Shown here: piece after piece, positions 28,520 through 37,261 of the stretch
Numbering within the stretch: position 1 is the stretch's first letter
Layout: every line of letters begins with the position of its first letter
Origin: Pseudacidovorax intermedius
GTDB lineage: Bacteria > Pseudomonadota > Gammaproteobacteria > Burkholderiales > Burkholderiaceae_C
Assembly: GCF_001476815.1 (NCBI RefSeq)
Contig: NZ_LDSL01000040.1
Coordinates: 1 to 39,215, forward strand
DNA length: 39,215 bases
Direction: 5' to 3'
Translations under genes and position numbers: made by a program
The notes under the pieces: model-generated
Told to the model about the DNA's origin: nothing
Databases searched by the model: none
Seen by the model: only the letters and a program-made list of their open reading frames with translations

Positions 28520-30538
28520 TCAGCGCGCCGGCGCGAGCAGCGCGGGGTCGAGGAAAGTGGCCGCCTCGCGCGCGTAGGCGGCGCGCAGGTGGGTCGCGTC
28601 CTTGTAGACGGGATCGCCGGTGGCGTCGGCCCGCACGCACAGGCCATCGGGCCGGCACAGGCCGGCCATCGGATCCAGCGGGATGGCGCCGTTGTCCAGC
28701 GCCAGTTGCCGCAGCTGCGCATGCAGCGCGGCCTGCGAGGGCGGCAGCGGCGCCATCGGCGTGACCGGCGCGGCGGTCATCGCCTGCAGCCGGTTGCCGG
28801 TGAGGCGGCTGCGCGGCTCGAAGTCGGGGCCGACCGGAATGTTCAGCAGCAGGTAAGTGGTCTTGCCCATGGCACGCAACTCGGCCAGCAGCCGGCCGAG
28901 CGCGGCCATGGACTGCGGCACGCCGTCGCCGCCGCGCAGCATGTGGCGCTGGCCCTGGGCGTCGCGGTAGTAGTAGTGGTCGGGCGGCGGCGGGGCGCTG
29001 GCCGCGGCCGGGGCCTGGCTGACGTCGAAGTAGCAGCTCCAGCAGCCGCCGATGACCACCGCCTGGACGGCCGGGGTGCGCGCCAGGTCCAGCGCGGCGG
29101 CCAGGCGCTCGCCGCAGATCGGGTCGCGGTCCTCGATGAGGTCGGGGATCGGCGGGCAGGCGCCCCGGGTGGCGAAGAGCAGCGTCGACACGTCCTGGGG
29201 CCGCCGCTCGGCCAGCGCAAGCGCGCGGGCGCGGAACTGCTCGACGTGGCTGTCGCCGATCAGCAGCACCTGGCGCGGGCCGCCATCGATGCGCTCGAAA
29301 CGCTGGCCCTCGAAGGTGAAGGGCTTGAGCGCATCGGGGTACACCCAGTCGGCGCTCGCGTTCATGATGGCCTGGATGCTCGGGTCGTCGTTGCGCGGGC
29401 CCAGCCAGCGCATTTGCGCCGCCGCTCCCACCAGCGCGAGCAGCACCATGGCGCCGGCCAGGCCGGCGACCACGCGGCGGCCGCCGTGGCGCAGCGGCCG
29501 CTCCACGAAGCGGAAGGTCAGCCAGGCCAGCAGCACCGACACCGCGAGCGCGCCCCAGCGCACGGCGCGGGGCGGATCCATGAACCCGTCCTGCAGCACG
29601 CGGGCATAGGCCAGCAGCGGCCAGTGCCACAGGTAGAGCGGATAGCTGATCAGGCCGAACCAGACGAAGAGGCGCGAGCCCAGCAGCCGCCGGTTGAACC
29701 AGGCCTGCGGTCCCGCGGCGATGCACAGGCAGGCGCCCAACACCGGCAGCAGCGCCCAGAAGCCCGGGAAGGCCTCGTGCCGGTCGATGAATGCGAGCCC
29801 CGCCGCGATGCAGGCCAGGCCCGCCGCGCCCATCCACTGGTGGCCCGGCAGCGCCGGTGCGCCGGCGCCGCGCTTCCAGGCGACCCAGGCCAGCATGGCG
29901 CCCGCGCCCAGTTCCCACACGCGCGTGAGCGGCATGTAGAAGGCCGCATCGGGATGGCGCAGCACCAGCCCCACGTTGAGCAGGAAGGACAGGACCACCG
30001 CCACGCCCATCCAGCGCAGCAGGTGCTGGCGCTTCCAGGCCAGCGTCAGCAGCAGGGGCCAGAAGATGTAGAACTGCTCCTCCACCGCCAGCGACCACAG
30101 GTGCAGCAGCGGCTTGGTCTCGACCACGGTGTCGAAATAGCCGGCCTCGCCCCACAGCACCAGGTTGGCCACGAAGGCGGCGCTGGCCAGCACGTGCTTG
30201 CCCAACTGCCGGAATTCGTCGGCCAGCAGCACCCACCAGCCGAAGGCCAGCGTGGCGGCCAGCACCAGCACCAGGCCCGGAAAGATGCGGCGGATGCGGC
30301 GCGCATAGAACTCCGCGTAGCTGAAGCCGGCGGCGCCCAGGCTGCCGAACATGATGGTGGAGATCAGGAAGCCGGAGATGACGAAGAAGATGTCCACGCC
30401 CACGAAGCCGCCCGGCAGCCAGCGCGGCGAGGCATGGAAGACGATGACCGACAGCACCGCGATGGCGCGCAGCCCGTCGATGTCGGGCCGGTAGGTCGGA
30501 TGGGCGAGGGAATGCGACTTCGCGGGGCTGGGCGGCAT
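28520..30538 (-). CDS. OafA/YrhL-type O-acyltransferase with C-terminal SGNH domain
   Basis: A 672-residue membrane enzyme that likely O-acetylates the surface polysaccharide. The acyltransferase-3 domain (about 15-375) has some ten membrane helices, with YRPDIDGLRAIAVLSVIVFH (active-site His35), LPGGFVGVDIFFVISGFLIS, and the YARRIRRIFPGL segment. The periplasmic SGNH domain (about 385-672) has GDSH (428-431) with the nucleophilic Ser430, the GG of VVIGGCW, the N block, and the Asp647-His650 pair in KDATH. This is the fused two-domain layout of OafA and related O-antigen acetylases. It is divergent from wzm, with a 146-bp shared promoter region, and is followed by glycosyltransferase genes. 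Confidence 0.93.
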   Translation of the reverse strand: MPPSPAKSHSLAHPTYRPDIDGLRAIAVLSVIVFHASPRWLPGGFVGVDIFFVISGFLISTIMFGSLGAAGFSYAEFYARRIRRIFPGLVLVLAATLAFGWWVLLADEFRQLGKHVLASAAFVANLVLWGEAGYFDTVVETKPLLHLWSLAVEEQFYIFWPLLLTLAWKRQHLLRWMGVAVVLSFLLNVGLVLRHPDAAFYMPLTRVWELGAGAMLAWVAWKRGAGAPALPGHQWMGAAGLACIAAGLAFIDRHEAFPGFWALLPVLGACLCIAAGPQAWFNRRLLGSRLFVWFGLISYPLYLWHWPLLAYARVLQDGFMDPPRAVRWGALAVSVLLAWLTFRFVERPLRHGGRRVVAGLAGAMVLLALVGAAAQMRWLGPRNDDPSIQAIMNASADWVYPDALKPFTFEGQRFERIDGGPRQVLLIGDSHVEQFRARALALAERRPQDVSTLLFATRGACPPIPDLIEDRDPICGERLAAALDLARTPAVQAVVIGGCWSCYFDVSQAPAAASAPPPPDHYYYRDAQGQRHMLRGGDGVPQSMAALGRLLAELRAMGKTTYLLLNIPVGPDFEPRSRLTGNRLQAMTAAPVTPMAPLPPSQAALHAQLRQLALDNGAIPLDPMAGLCRPDGLCVRADATGDPVYKDATHLRAAYAREAATFLDPALLAPAR

Positions 30539-30650
30539 GCGGTGCGGCCGGGTGGCGCGGGGCCACGCTGCGCTGGAGAGGACCGCGGATTATCCACGCC
30601 CGCTGGCCGTGCCCGTCGCCCGCGGACGGCACTCGAAAGGCCCCCCCGGA

Positions 30651-30656
30651 TAGAAT
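30651..30656 (+). promoter_or_regulatory. TAGAAT -10 box for wzm/wzt
   Basis: TAGAAT, followed by CCCGCG, lies 28 bp before the wzm ATG, which gives a short leader. No clear -35 is seen. The other part of this 146-bp divergent gap shows nothing else distinct. Confidence 0.4.
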
Positions 30657-30684
30657 CCCGCGCTTCCCTTCAGCCCGCCAACGC

Positions 30685-31491
30685 ATGACCACCACCGTCC
30701 ACTCCAACCTGCACAGAAGCGCGTGGAGGGACTGGTGGGAAGGCACCCGCCGCATCGACATCTGGTGGACGCTCGCCTGGTTCGACATCGTGCTGCGCTA
30801 CCGGCGCTCGACGCTCGGCCCACTCTGGCTGACCCTGAGCATGGGCGCCATGATCGGTGGGATGGGGCCGCTCTACGCGTCGCTGTTCGGCACGGAACTG
30901 TCCAAGTTCTTCCCCCACCTGGCGCTCGGCATCATCTTCTGGACCTTCTTCTCGGTCACGGTCATCGACTCGGGCGACGCCTTCGTCAACGCGCAGAACT
31001 ACCTCAAGCAGGGGTACTTTCCCGTCAGCATGTTCGTCTGGCGCACCCAGGCACGCAGCGTCATCCAGTTCGCGCACCACATCATCCTGTTCGTGCCGGT
31101 GGCGCTGTGGACGGGCATTTCGCTGTCATGGCCGGCTTTGATGGTGATCCCGGCCTTCGCGCTGCTGATCGTCAATGCGCACTGCTTCGGCATTGCCCTG
31201 GGCATCCTGTGCACGCGCTTCCGCGACATCGCCCAGATCATCGCCAGCGTCATGCAGATGCTGATGTTCCTCACGCCCGTGTTCTGGCTGCCCGAGAACC
31301 TGCCCGACCGCGCCAAGTACATGCTGTGGAACCCGCTCGCGCAGATGCTGGAGCTGCTGCGCACGCCGCTGATGGGCGGCGTCGCCCATTGGCACAACTG
31401 GGTCGGCATGGGCATCTGGACGGTGATCAACATCACCCTGGCCTGCGTGCTCTTCGCCCGCTACCGCCGCCGCATCGTCTTCTGGCTCTGA
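30685..31491 (+). CDS. wzm: O-antigen/polysaccharide ABC exporter permease (Wzm)
   Basis: A 268-residue ABC-2 type membrane subunit. The N-terminal amphipathic part is WRDWWEGTRRIDIWWTLAWFDIVLRYRRSTLGPLW, the usual interface region before the first helix. About six membrane helices follow (MGAMIGGMGPLYASLFG; LALGIIFWTFFSVTVI; IILFVPVALWTGI; LMVIPAFALLIVNAHCFGIALGI; VMQMLMFLTPVFWLP; IWTVINITLACVLFA). With the ATPase encoded 7 bp downstream it forms the inner-membrane exporter for an undecaprenyl-linked polysaccharide made in the cytoplasm. The ABC route fits the absence of wzx and wzy in the window. Confidence 0.92.
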   Translation: MTTTVHSNLHRSAWRDWWEGTRRIDIWWTLAWFDIVLRYRRSTLGPLWLTLSMGAMIGGMGPLYASLFGTELSKFFPHLALGIIFWTFFSVTVIDSGDAFVNAQNYLKQGYFPVSMFVWRTQARSVIQFAHHIILFVPVALWTGISLSWPALMVIPAFALLIVNAHCFGIALGILCTRFRDIAQIIASVMQMLMFLTPVFWLPENLPDRAKYMLWNPLAQMLELLRTPLMGGVAHWHNWVGMGIWTVINITLACVLFARYRRRIVFWL

Positions 31492-31498
31492 CTCGCCC

Positions 31499-32227
31499 AT
31501 GACCTCCCTTTCGCTCAAGAACGTCAGCCTGGGCTTTCCCATCTACGGCGCCAGCGCCACCTCGTTCAAGAAGACCCTGGCCGCCTCGGTCACCGGGGGC
31601 CGCGTCGGCAAGGAAACCGGCGTGACGGTGGTGCAGGCGCTGTCGGACATCAACCTCGAACTGAAGGCGGGCGACCGCCTGGGCATCCTGGGCCACAACG
31701 GCGCCGGCAAGTCCACGCTGCTGCGCCTGCTGGCGGGCGTGTACGAGCCGACGTCCGGCGAGTTCACCCGCATCGGCAGCGTGGCCAGCCTGATCGACCC
31801 GTCGATGGGCATCGAGCGCGACGCCAGCGGCGTCGAGAACATCATGCTTCGCGGCTTGTCCATGGGCCTCAAGCGCCGGCAGATCGAGGCCATGACGCCC
31901 GAGATCTGCGAGTTCAGCGGGCTGGGCCAATATGTCGACATGCCGGTCCGCACCTATTCCACGGGCATGGTCATGCGGCTGGCTTTTGCCATCTGCACCA
32001 GCATGAGCGCAGATATCTTGCTCATGGACGAGTGGCTGTCCGTTGGCGACGCCGAGTTCCAGAGCAAGGCGGAGCAACGCATGGCAGCAATGGTCGCCAA
32101 GTCAGGGATTCTCATCCTTGCTTCGCACTCGCCACGATTGCTTCTGAAGGAATGCAACCGGTTTATCCGGTTGGAACACGGCCGCATCGTCGGTACCGAA
32201 CCGCCCCGTCTCGACGGCGAGGGCTGA
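31499..32227 (+). CDS. wzt: Polysaccharide ABC exporter ATPase (Wzt, short form)
   Basis: A 242-residue ATPase partner of Wzm. Walker A is GHNGAGKST (65-73), the signature is YSTGM (153-157) as usual in the Wzt/KpsT/TagH group, Walker B is ILLMDE (173-178) and the H-loop His is His210. It stops right after the ATPase core, so the C-terminal carbohydrate-binding domain of long Wzt proteins, which reads the capped chain end, is missing. Export should then not need a terminal cap signal. From about codon 150 on, codon use shifts (TTG, TCA, CGA, GGA, TTT appear), unlike the strongly GC-ending codons before, and the foreign-looking gene follows. The convergent neighbour ends 115 bp later; that gap has only a 6-bp hairpin at 32226-32244. 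Confidence 0.93.
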   Translation: MTSLSLKNVSLGFPIYGASATSFKKTLAASVTGGRVGKETGVTVVQALSDINLELKAGDRLGILGHNGAGKSTLLRLLAGVYEPTSGEFTRIGSVASLIDPSMGIERDASGVENIMLRGLSMGLKRRQIEAMTPEICEFSGLGQYVDMPVRTYSTGMVMRLAFAICTSMSADILLMDEWLSVGDAEFQSKAEQRMAAMVAKSGILILASHSPRLLLKECNRFIRLEHGRIVGTEPPRLDGEG

Positions 32228-32342
32228 CCCGCGCCCGACGGGTCCGCTCAACTCGGCGCGGGCAGCGGCCAAGCGATCGCCCGTCCAATGTCGGGCGCCA
32301 CGCTCGGCGACGCCTCGAGCGACGTGGCCTGCAACACCTAAT

Positions 32343-35300
32343 CTATGCGGACGTCCGCATCTCTTTAGCAAAGAAGTCCACCACGCCCGCGAGTGATTCA
32401 GTCCAGGAGTCAGGAATAGTCTGTTCCAGATAATTTTTGCGACGCGCTTCGGTGTTCGCCGCCAGCTCCGCAGCCCGGCGCAGCCCGTCTATTGCCTCTT
32501 CTAGGTCGAGCACGCAGGCAATGATGTTGGCGCTGCAAGAAAATTCAGTCTTGGTATAAAGCGTGTTTGTAAGTGCCACGCCACCTGCGCTGGCGACGTC
32601 GTACACCGGGTAGCCCGGATGAGGGGTATCGATAAGGCATATGCCTACATCGACGGTCTTCAGAAACTCGTGGTATTCGTCCCAGCTGAGAATTCCACGA
32701 GTCGACGGCTTCTTTCCACCCGAAAACTCAACCGGCTGGACTGAATCATCTCCAGCCAGATGAACATCCCACTGTCCCGTGTCGAGAATTCCTCTTTTGA
32801 AGCATTCGTCGATCACCCGCATGCCGAACCAGAACATGTTGCGCGGATTTGTGAGTCGCGCATAAAAGAACAGGTTGTATTTATTCTTTTCCGCAAACGT
32901 CCTCGACAGATCCTTCTTGAATACCGGCTCGAAAACAACACTGTTCTTGTAAATTTTAGGGTAGGCGTCTTTGAACCATCTATGGAGGTATCCACTATTC
33001 ACCAGATATTTCGAGTCGGGGGCATTGAGCGCATTGAGGCAGTTCAGATGTTCGTCTCCCATCTGGTAAAACATCAATTCGTCCTCCTGGATGATGTGGT
33101 AAACTTTCTTGTTGTCTACGTTGTTGCGCAGCGCAGTCGCCGTCCACCAGGAAGAGGCAAGAAATAGATCGCCGCTTGAACAGTACAGCGGCGCGCTGCC
33201 ACGTCCCGTCTCGTTTCTCGAGCTATCGGAATAGAAAGAAATATTTCGATGAGGCTCGATTCCCATGGCGGCCATGATGGCGAGATATTGCTCGTGCGTA
33301 GCGCCACCATCTCGTGTGATGATACGCAGATGCAGGTCGAGCGCCTTCGCGACGACCGTCGCGAGGCCCGTGCACGTTGCGATTCCCCCGAAGAGCTGTG
33401 CTCTGCCCAAGCTGGATATGACCAAATTCAGGCGAGGCGTCGCGCCTCCTTCTGCGACAACATTCAGCGGGTGAAGATGACGGTGCGTACGAAGCCAATA
33501 GTCGTTGTATTTCTGGGTTCTGGGCTTGACAGGCGCTGGAACGTCGCGCGGCGCCAAAATCCTCCTCCTGCGATGACGCTCTGCGAGCTTCTGGTAAATG
33601 CGTAGAGCCCCATAGGGCATGAGCATTTTCACGATTTTTCGTGGACGCGCCAACGTTCTCAATTTAGCGGCCACGCGTCCGAAAAAGCTCACAGGAAGAC
33701 CTTTGCTTGAATCCGCGTCCGACGCGGAAGAAATGCTGATAGAAACCGTCTTGGCCATGGGCGGCAGCGGGAGCATGCGATTTCGCTCGATCACATCGGC
33801 AAAACCCGTCGGAATTTCTCGAGGAACCACGACGCGATAATCGAATCCCGCATCCCATGCGATGTAGACGAGCGAGCGCTCGATGGCATGGAGCAGAGTA
33901 TGTTCGGGCAACGGCTCCGGGGGAATACGATCTTCATTGATTCCCAGCGATGTCAATCTCTTCAGTGCCAAAGGTCGATACCAGAACATCGTCCCGTAGG
34001 GCATGACAAATGCAGGGCTACCACGAAAATCGACGGCACGGCTGCACCCCATCTCCGCCCATAAATCTTCCATCAATGGAACGAAAAAACGTTCCCGCTC
34101 AGGACTGACGGGGGCGACATAGCGCCAGAAGCGCGGCACGTCAGGAATGACGATTCCCAGCTCTGGATACGCTGAGAATTCCTCGACGATGTCCGGTGCC
34201 TGATCGAGAATAGTGTCAAAAACATCCTGCTGCCATGACTCTCCAATCCAGCCTGCCGCGGTAGGGCTTCGCTTGGTATGGGCATGAAGGACAACGTCGA
34301 ACTGCTCCAGCTCGTCCGACAGGAAAAGCCAGGGCATGATGTCCCTGCCGCGATTCGACAATACGACGATTCGGATTTCTTGTCGTTTTTGATTTGGAAT
34401 CTTCAACGCCAGATTTTTTACTTCAGTCGCTTTTTCATTCGAATCAGTAGTGATGAAAATCCAATGATCGAAGTCGAAATTTTTCAAACGTTCGAGGTAG
34501 CGCTCCCATACATCGATGTAAAAAACATGTATATGCAAAGCGATTTTCAGGCCTTGCTGAAAACCCATTGCGCTATCTTTTATGAGCGTTTTATTGCAAT
34601 ACAGGACAGATTTATCGGGCTGGATATCCTGACTAAAATATCTTTCTATGAGTTCGGTAGGGTAATCAGACCTCCAGGCAATCTGCCGAATGACATGCTT
34701 TGGATCGCGGTGCTGAAGCAGCGCCTTGATTTTCAACAGAGGCAGCGCATTCCCCAAGCACAGGTCTGCAGGCACATATGACAATTCCTCAGGCGCAAGA
34801 TTGATAAATCTTGTATCCAGCAGCGCCCGATAACGGAAACCTGCCTCGCAAAGCAGCCTGGTAAGTTGAATTTCATATTTGGCGATGACGCGAAACACGT
34901 CAGACTCGCATTCCATGCTCGCCCAGAAATCCCTCCAAACTGGCGAGGCCAGAACTGGGGCTTTGAAGACCAGGAAAAAGCTCTGGAGATGCTCAGGCAG
35001 ACTTGTACCCAACTCAGGAATTATTTCCTTTTTTTCACGATGATTGGTCATGCCCCAGAAGTGGCACTCATCCGTTCGCATCGTGTGGTAGATGCTTTCC
35101 AAGTCGAAGATCGGACCGAAACATGTGTCATTCATGAGCGTGACTGTTTCGTAGCTGGCCAACCTATCCAGGCGCTCGCGATCCATGCCCTCCTTCCAGG
35201 CGTAGAAGTCAAACCCCGTATTCGCCCGCTCATAGATATCGTCGACGATCGTCATGAGCCGAGCAGCCTCAGCCGACGGCAAAGGACTGTTCGAGATCAA

Positions 35301-35405
35301 GACGATCCTAGAATAGATGGATCGAATTCTCTCGAGCAGATAGACCACGTGGTCGTGAACTTTTCCGCTTTTATTGTAGTGAACGAAGAACAGAATATTG
35401 TTCAT
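32343..35405 (-). CDS. RgpF-RgpF-WsaF-like rhamnosyltransferase fusion
   Basis: A 1020-residue protein with three apparent modules. Residues about 1-270 look like a rhamnan-synthesis RgpF domain (ILFFVHYNKSG, ANTGFDFYAWKEGM, TLMNDTCFGPI). Residues about 282-545 look like a second RgpF domain (KIALHIHVFYIDVW, NRGRDIMPWL, HAHTKRSP, GTMFWYRPLALKRL). A basic linker (about 570-640) leads to residues about 655-1015, which resemble the WsaF rhamnosyltransferase type (HIIQEDELMFYQMG, LVNSGYLHRWF, LFFYARLTNPRNMFWFG, DVGICLIDTPHPGYPVYDVASAGG). It probably adds rhamnose residues to the growing chain. GC content is visibly lower and codon use differs from all other genes here, a sign of transfer. It converges with wzt and is upstream-linked to rfbC only by a gene-free 347 bp. 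Confidence 0.85.
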   Translation of the reverse strand: MNNILFFVHYNKSGKVHDHVVYLLERIRSIYSRIVLISNSPLPSAEAARLMTIVDDIYERANTGFDFYAWKEGMDRERLDRLASYETVTLMNDTCFGPIFDLESIYHTMRTDECHFWGMTNHREKKEIIPELGTSLPEHLQSFFLVFKAPVLASPVWRDFWASMECESDVFRVIAKYEIQLTRLLCEAGFRYRALLDTRFINLAPEELSYVPADLCLGNALPLLKIKALLQHRDPKHVIRQIAWRSDYPTELIERYFSQDIQPDKSVLYCNKTLIKDSAMGFQQGLKIALHIHVFYIDVWERYLERLKNFDFDHWIFITTDSNEKATEVKNLALKIPNQKRQEIRIVVLSNRGRDIMPWLFLSDELEQFDVVLHAHTKRSPTAAGWIGESWQQDVFDTILDQAPDIVEEFSAYPELGIVIPDVPRFWRYVAPVSPERERFFVPLMEDLWAEMGCSRAVDFRGSPAFVMPYGTMFWYRPLALKRLTSLGINEDRIPPEPLPEHTLLHAIERSLVYIAWDAGFDYRVVVPREIPTGFADVIERNRMLPLPPMAKTVSISISSASDADSSKGLPVSFFGRVAAKLRTLARPRKIVKMLMPYGALRIYQKLAERHRRRRILAPRDVPAPVKPRTQKYNDYWLRTHRHLHPLNVVAEGGATPRLNLVISSLGRAQLFGGIATCTGLATVVAKALDLHLRIITRDGGATHEQYLAIMAAMGIEPHRNISFYSDSSRNETGRGSAPLYCSSGDLFLASSWWTATALRNNVDNKKVYHIIQEDELMFYQMGDEHLNCLNALNAPDSKYLVNSGYLHRWFKDAYPKIYKNSVVFEPVFKKDLSRTFAEKNKYNLFFYARLTNPRNMFWFGMRVIDECFKRGILDTGQWDVHLAGDDSVQPVEFSGGKKPSTRGILSWDEYHEFLKTVDVGICLIDTPHPGYPVYDVASAGGVALTNTLYTKTEFSCSANIIACVLDLEEAIDGLRRAAELAANTEARRKNYLEQTIPDSWTESLAGVVDFFAKEMRTSA

Positions 35406-35752
35406 TTTTCAATCGCGATCAGCGGCGATTTCATAAATTCTTCTTGAATCCGCGCGCTTGCGAGCGGTTAAGCCGGCGCGATTCACGCGCCCGGTCCGTC
35501 TGATCGAACCCCAGTGATACCGAGCCTGCTGACTGGAAGAGGGCGCTTGCCATCGCCGCTGTCCGTCTTGCTCCGTGCTTTGTTCGCACTTCAAAGCCGA
35601 GAGGCAAGTCCAGGCCCGTTCGCGCCTCGGCAGCAGGCGAGCGCCGGCATGCGTCGTTCTCATGCGTCTCGGACAACTGCGCACTGCCGCGGGCCCACAG
35701 CGGCTTGTAACGCCGCCCGCAATCGACAACCTGTGCCACCTGCGACGGGTGT
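35406..35752. other. 347-bp stretch without a convincing gene
   Basis: Frames here are short and of low protein quality. The part next to the RgpF-WsaF gene is AT-richer and may hold its promoter (minus-strand AAGAATTTATGAAAT). A 10-codon frame (35402-35434, minus) starts ATGAAA and its TGA overlaps the large gene's ATG; the large gene itself has no ribosome site. The rest is GC-rich and may be eroded sequence at an island edge. I see no terminator for rfbC. Confidence 0.4.
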
Positions 35753-36301
35753 TCAGTCGTAGGCGTTAGCGTCCGACAATCGAACAGCAACTGCATCCTT
35801 CGCCGACACCTTCGGCTCCCCACCAAAGTCCGGCCACGCGATCCCGATCTCCGGATCGTTCCAGAGAATGCTGCGCTCATGCGCCGGCGCGTAGTAGTCG
35901 CTGGCCTTGTACAGAAAGTCCGCGCTGTCGCTGGTCACCACGAAGCCGTGCGCAAAGCCGGCCGGGATCCACAGCTGCCGGTGGTTGCTCTCGTTCAGTT
36001 CCACGCCCACCCACTGCCCGAAGGTCGGCGAGCTTTTGCGGATGTCCACCGCCACGTCGAACACCGCGCCGCGCGTCACCCGCACCAGCTTGCCCTGGGG
36101 CTGCTGCAGCTGGTAGTGCAGTCCGCGCAGCACGCCCTTGCTCGAGCGCGAATGGTTGTCCTGCACGAACTCGACGTGCCTGCCCACCGCCTCGTCGAAG
36201 ACGCGCTGGTTGAAGCTTTCCATGAAGAAACCGCGCTCGTCGCCGAAGACCTTCGGCTCCAGGATCAGCACGCCGTCCAGCTTGGTGGCCGTGACCTTCA
36301 T
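35753..36301 (-). CDS. rfbC: dTDP-4-dehydrorhamnose 3,5-epimerase
   Basis: A 182-residue cupin-fold epimerase, third step of dTDP-L-rhamnose synthesis. Motifs are [11 protein letters not shown] (21-31), [18 protein letters not shown] (47-64) with the catalytic His62, the [15 protein letters not shown] strand, [10 protein letters not shown], and Tyr131 in FLYKASDYY. The length is standard. Its ATG overlaps the stop of rfbA (ATGA), so it is the last gene of the rfbBDAC operon and probably translationally coupled. Confidence 0.96.
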   Translation of the reverse strand: MKVTATKLDGVLILEPKVFGDERGFFMESFNQRVFDEAVGRHVEFVQDNHSRSSKGVLRGLHYQLQQPQGKLVRVTRGAVFDVAVDIRKSSPTFGQWVGVELNESNHRQLWIPAGFAHGFVVTSDSADFLYKASDYYAPAHERSILWNDPEIGIAWPDFGGEPKVSAKDAVAVRLSDANAYD

Positions 36302-37188
36302 CCGCGGTACTCCTCGCGCAGCAGGCGCATCAGGTACTGGCCATAGCCGTTCTTCTTAAGCGGGGCGGCGAGCTTCTCGACCTGCACGGCGTCGATGAAG
36401 CCGGCGCGCCAGGCGATCTCTTCGGGGCAGGCAATCTTCAGGCCCTGGCGCTGCTCCAGCGTGGCGATGAACTGGCCGGCCTCCAGCAGGCTTTCGTGCG
36501 TGCCGGTGTCCAGCCACGCGTAGCCGCGCTTCATGATCTGCACGTTCAGGTTGCCCTGCTCCAGGTAGGCCTGGTTGACGGCCGTGATCTCCAGCTCGCC
36601 GCGCTCGCTGGGCTTGACGGCCTTGGCGATGTCCACCACTTGCTGGTCGTAGAAGTACAGGCCGGTGACGGCGTAGCTGCTCTTGGGCTGGGCGGGCTTT
36701 TCTTCGATGCTGACGGCGCGGCCGCCGGCGTCGAACTCGACCACGCCGTAACGCTCGGGGTCGTGCACGTGGTAGGCGAAGACGGTGGCGCCTTCGGGCT
36801 GCGCATCGGCGGCGCCCAGCAGGTGCTGCAGGTCGTGGCCGTAGAAGATGTTGTCGCCCAGCACCAGCGCGCTGGGGGCGCCGGCCAGGAACTGCTCGCC
36901 GATGATGAAGGCCTGCGCCAGGCCGTCCGGACTGGGCTGCACGGCGTACTGCAGGTTCATGCCCCACTGGCTGCCGTCGCCCAGCAGCTGCTTAAAGCGC
37001 GGCGTGTCCTGCGGCGTGCTGATGATCAGGATGTCGCGCATGCCGCCGAGCATCAACGTGCTCAGCGGGTAATAGATCATGGGCTTGTCGTAGACCGGCA
37101 GCAGCTGCTTGCTGATGGCCAGCGTGGCCGGGTGCAGGCGCGTGCCGGAGCCGCCGGCGAGGATGATGCCTTTTCTTGTCTGGGTCAT
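36298..37188 (-). CDS. rfbA: Glucose-1-phosphate thymidylyltransferase
   Basis: A 296-residue nucleotidyltransferase that makes dTDP-glucose from dTTP and glucose-1-phosphate, the first step of the rhamnose pathway. The N-terminal signature is [17 protein letters not shown] (6-22). [13 protein letters not shown] carries the metal-binding Asp, and [19 protein letters not shown] and [18 protein letters not shown] follow as in all RmlA proteins. The start at 37188 has an AGGA ribosome site. A 73-bp gap separates it from rfbD upstream, the only real gap in the operon. The longer frame upstream of 37188 lacks family likeness. Confidence 0.97.
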   Translation of the reverse strand: MTQTRKGIILAGGSGTRLHPATLAISKQLLPVYDKPMIYYPLSTLMLGGMRDILIISTPQDTPRFKQLLGDGSQWGMNLQYAVQPSPDGLAQAFIIGEQFLAGAPSALVLGDNIFYGHDLQHLLGAADAQPEGATVFAYHVHDPERYGVVEFDAGGRAVSIEEKPAQPKSSYAVTGLYFYDQQVVDIAKAVKPSERGELEITAVNQAYLEQGNLNVQIMKRGYAWLDTGTHESLLEAGQFIATLEQRQGLKIACPEEIAWRAGFIDAVQVEKLAAPLKKNGYGQYLMRLLREEYRG

Positions 37189-37261
37189 CGTTGGCTTCCT
37201 GAAGAGGGTGACGGAGTCGGGTCCGGAGAACGACAGGTGGCTGCGATGCCGAAGCGCCCGG

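Noticed and set aside
25538-30688. Very long plus-strand open frame antisense to the glycosyltransferase and acyltransferase genes
   Set aside because: Its translation is His/Arg/Gln/Ala-rich low-complexity text with no family likeness. It is the GC-driven shadow of well-supported minus-strand genes.
32226-32244. 6-bp hairpin at the wzt stop as a terminator
   Set aside because: It is short, overlaps the stop codon and lacks a T-run, so it was not listed as a feature.
35431-35880. Possible 149-residue minus-strand gene overlapping the end of rfbC
   Set aside because: Most of it overlaps rfbC in another frame, it has no recognisable fold pattern, and it has no good start.
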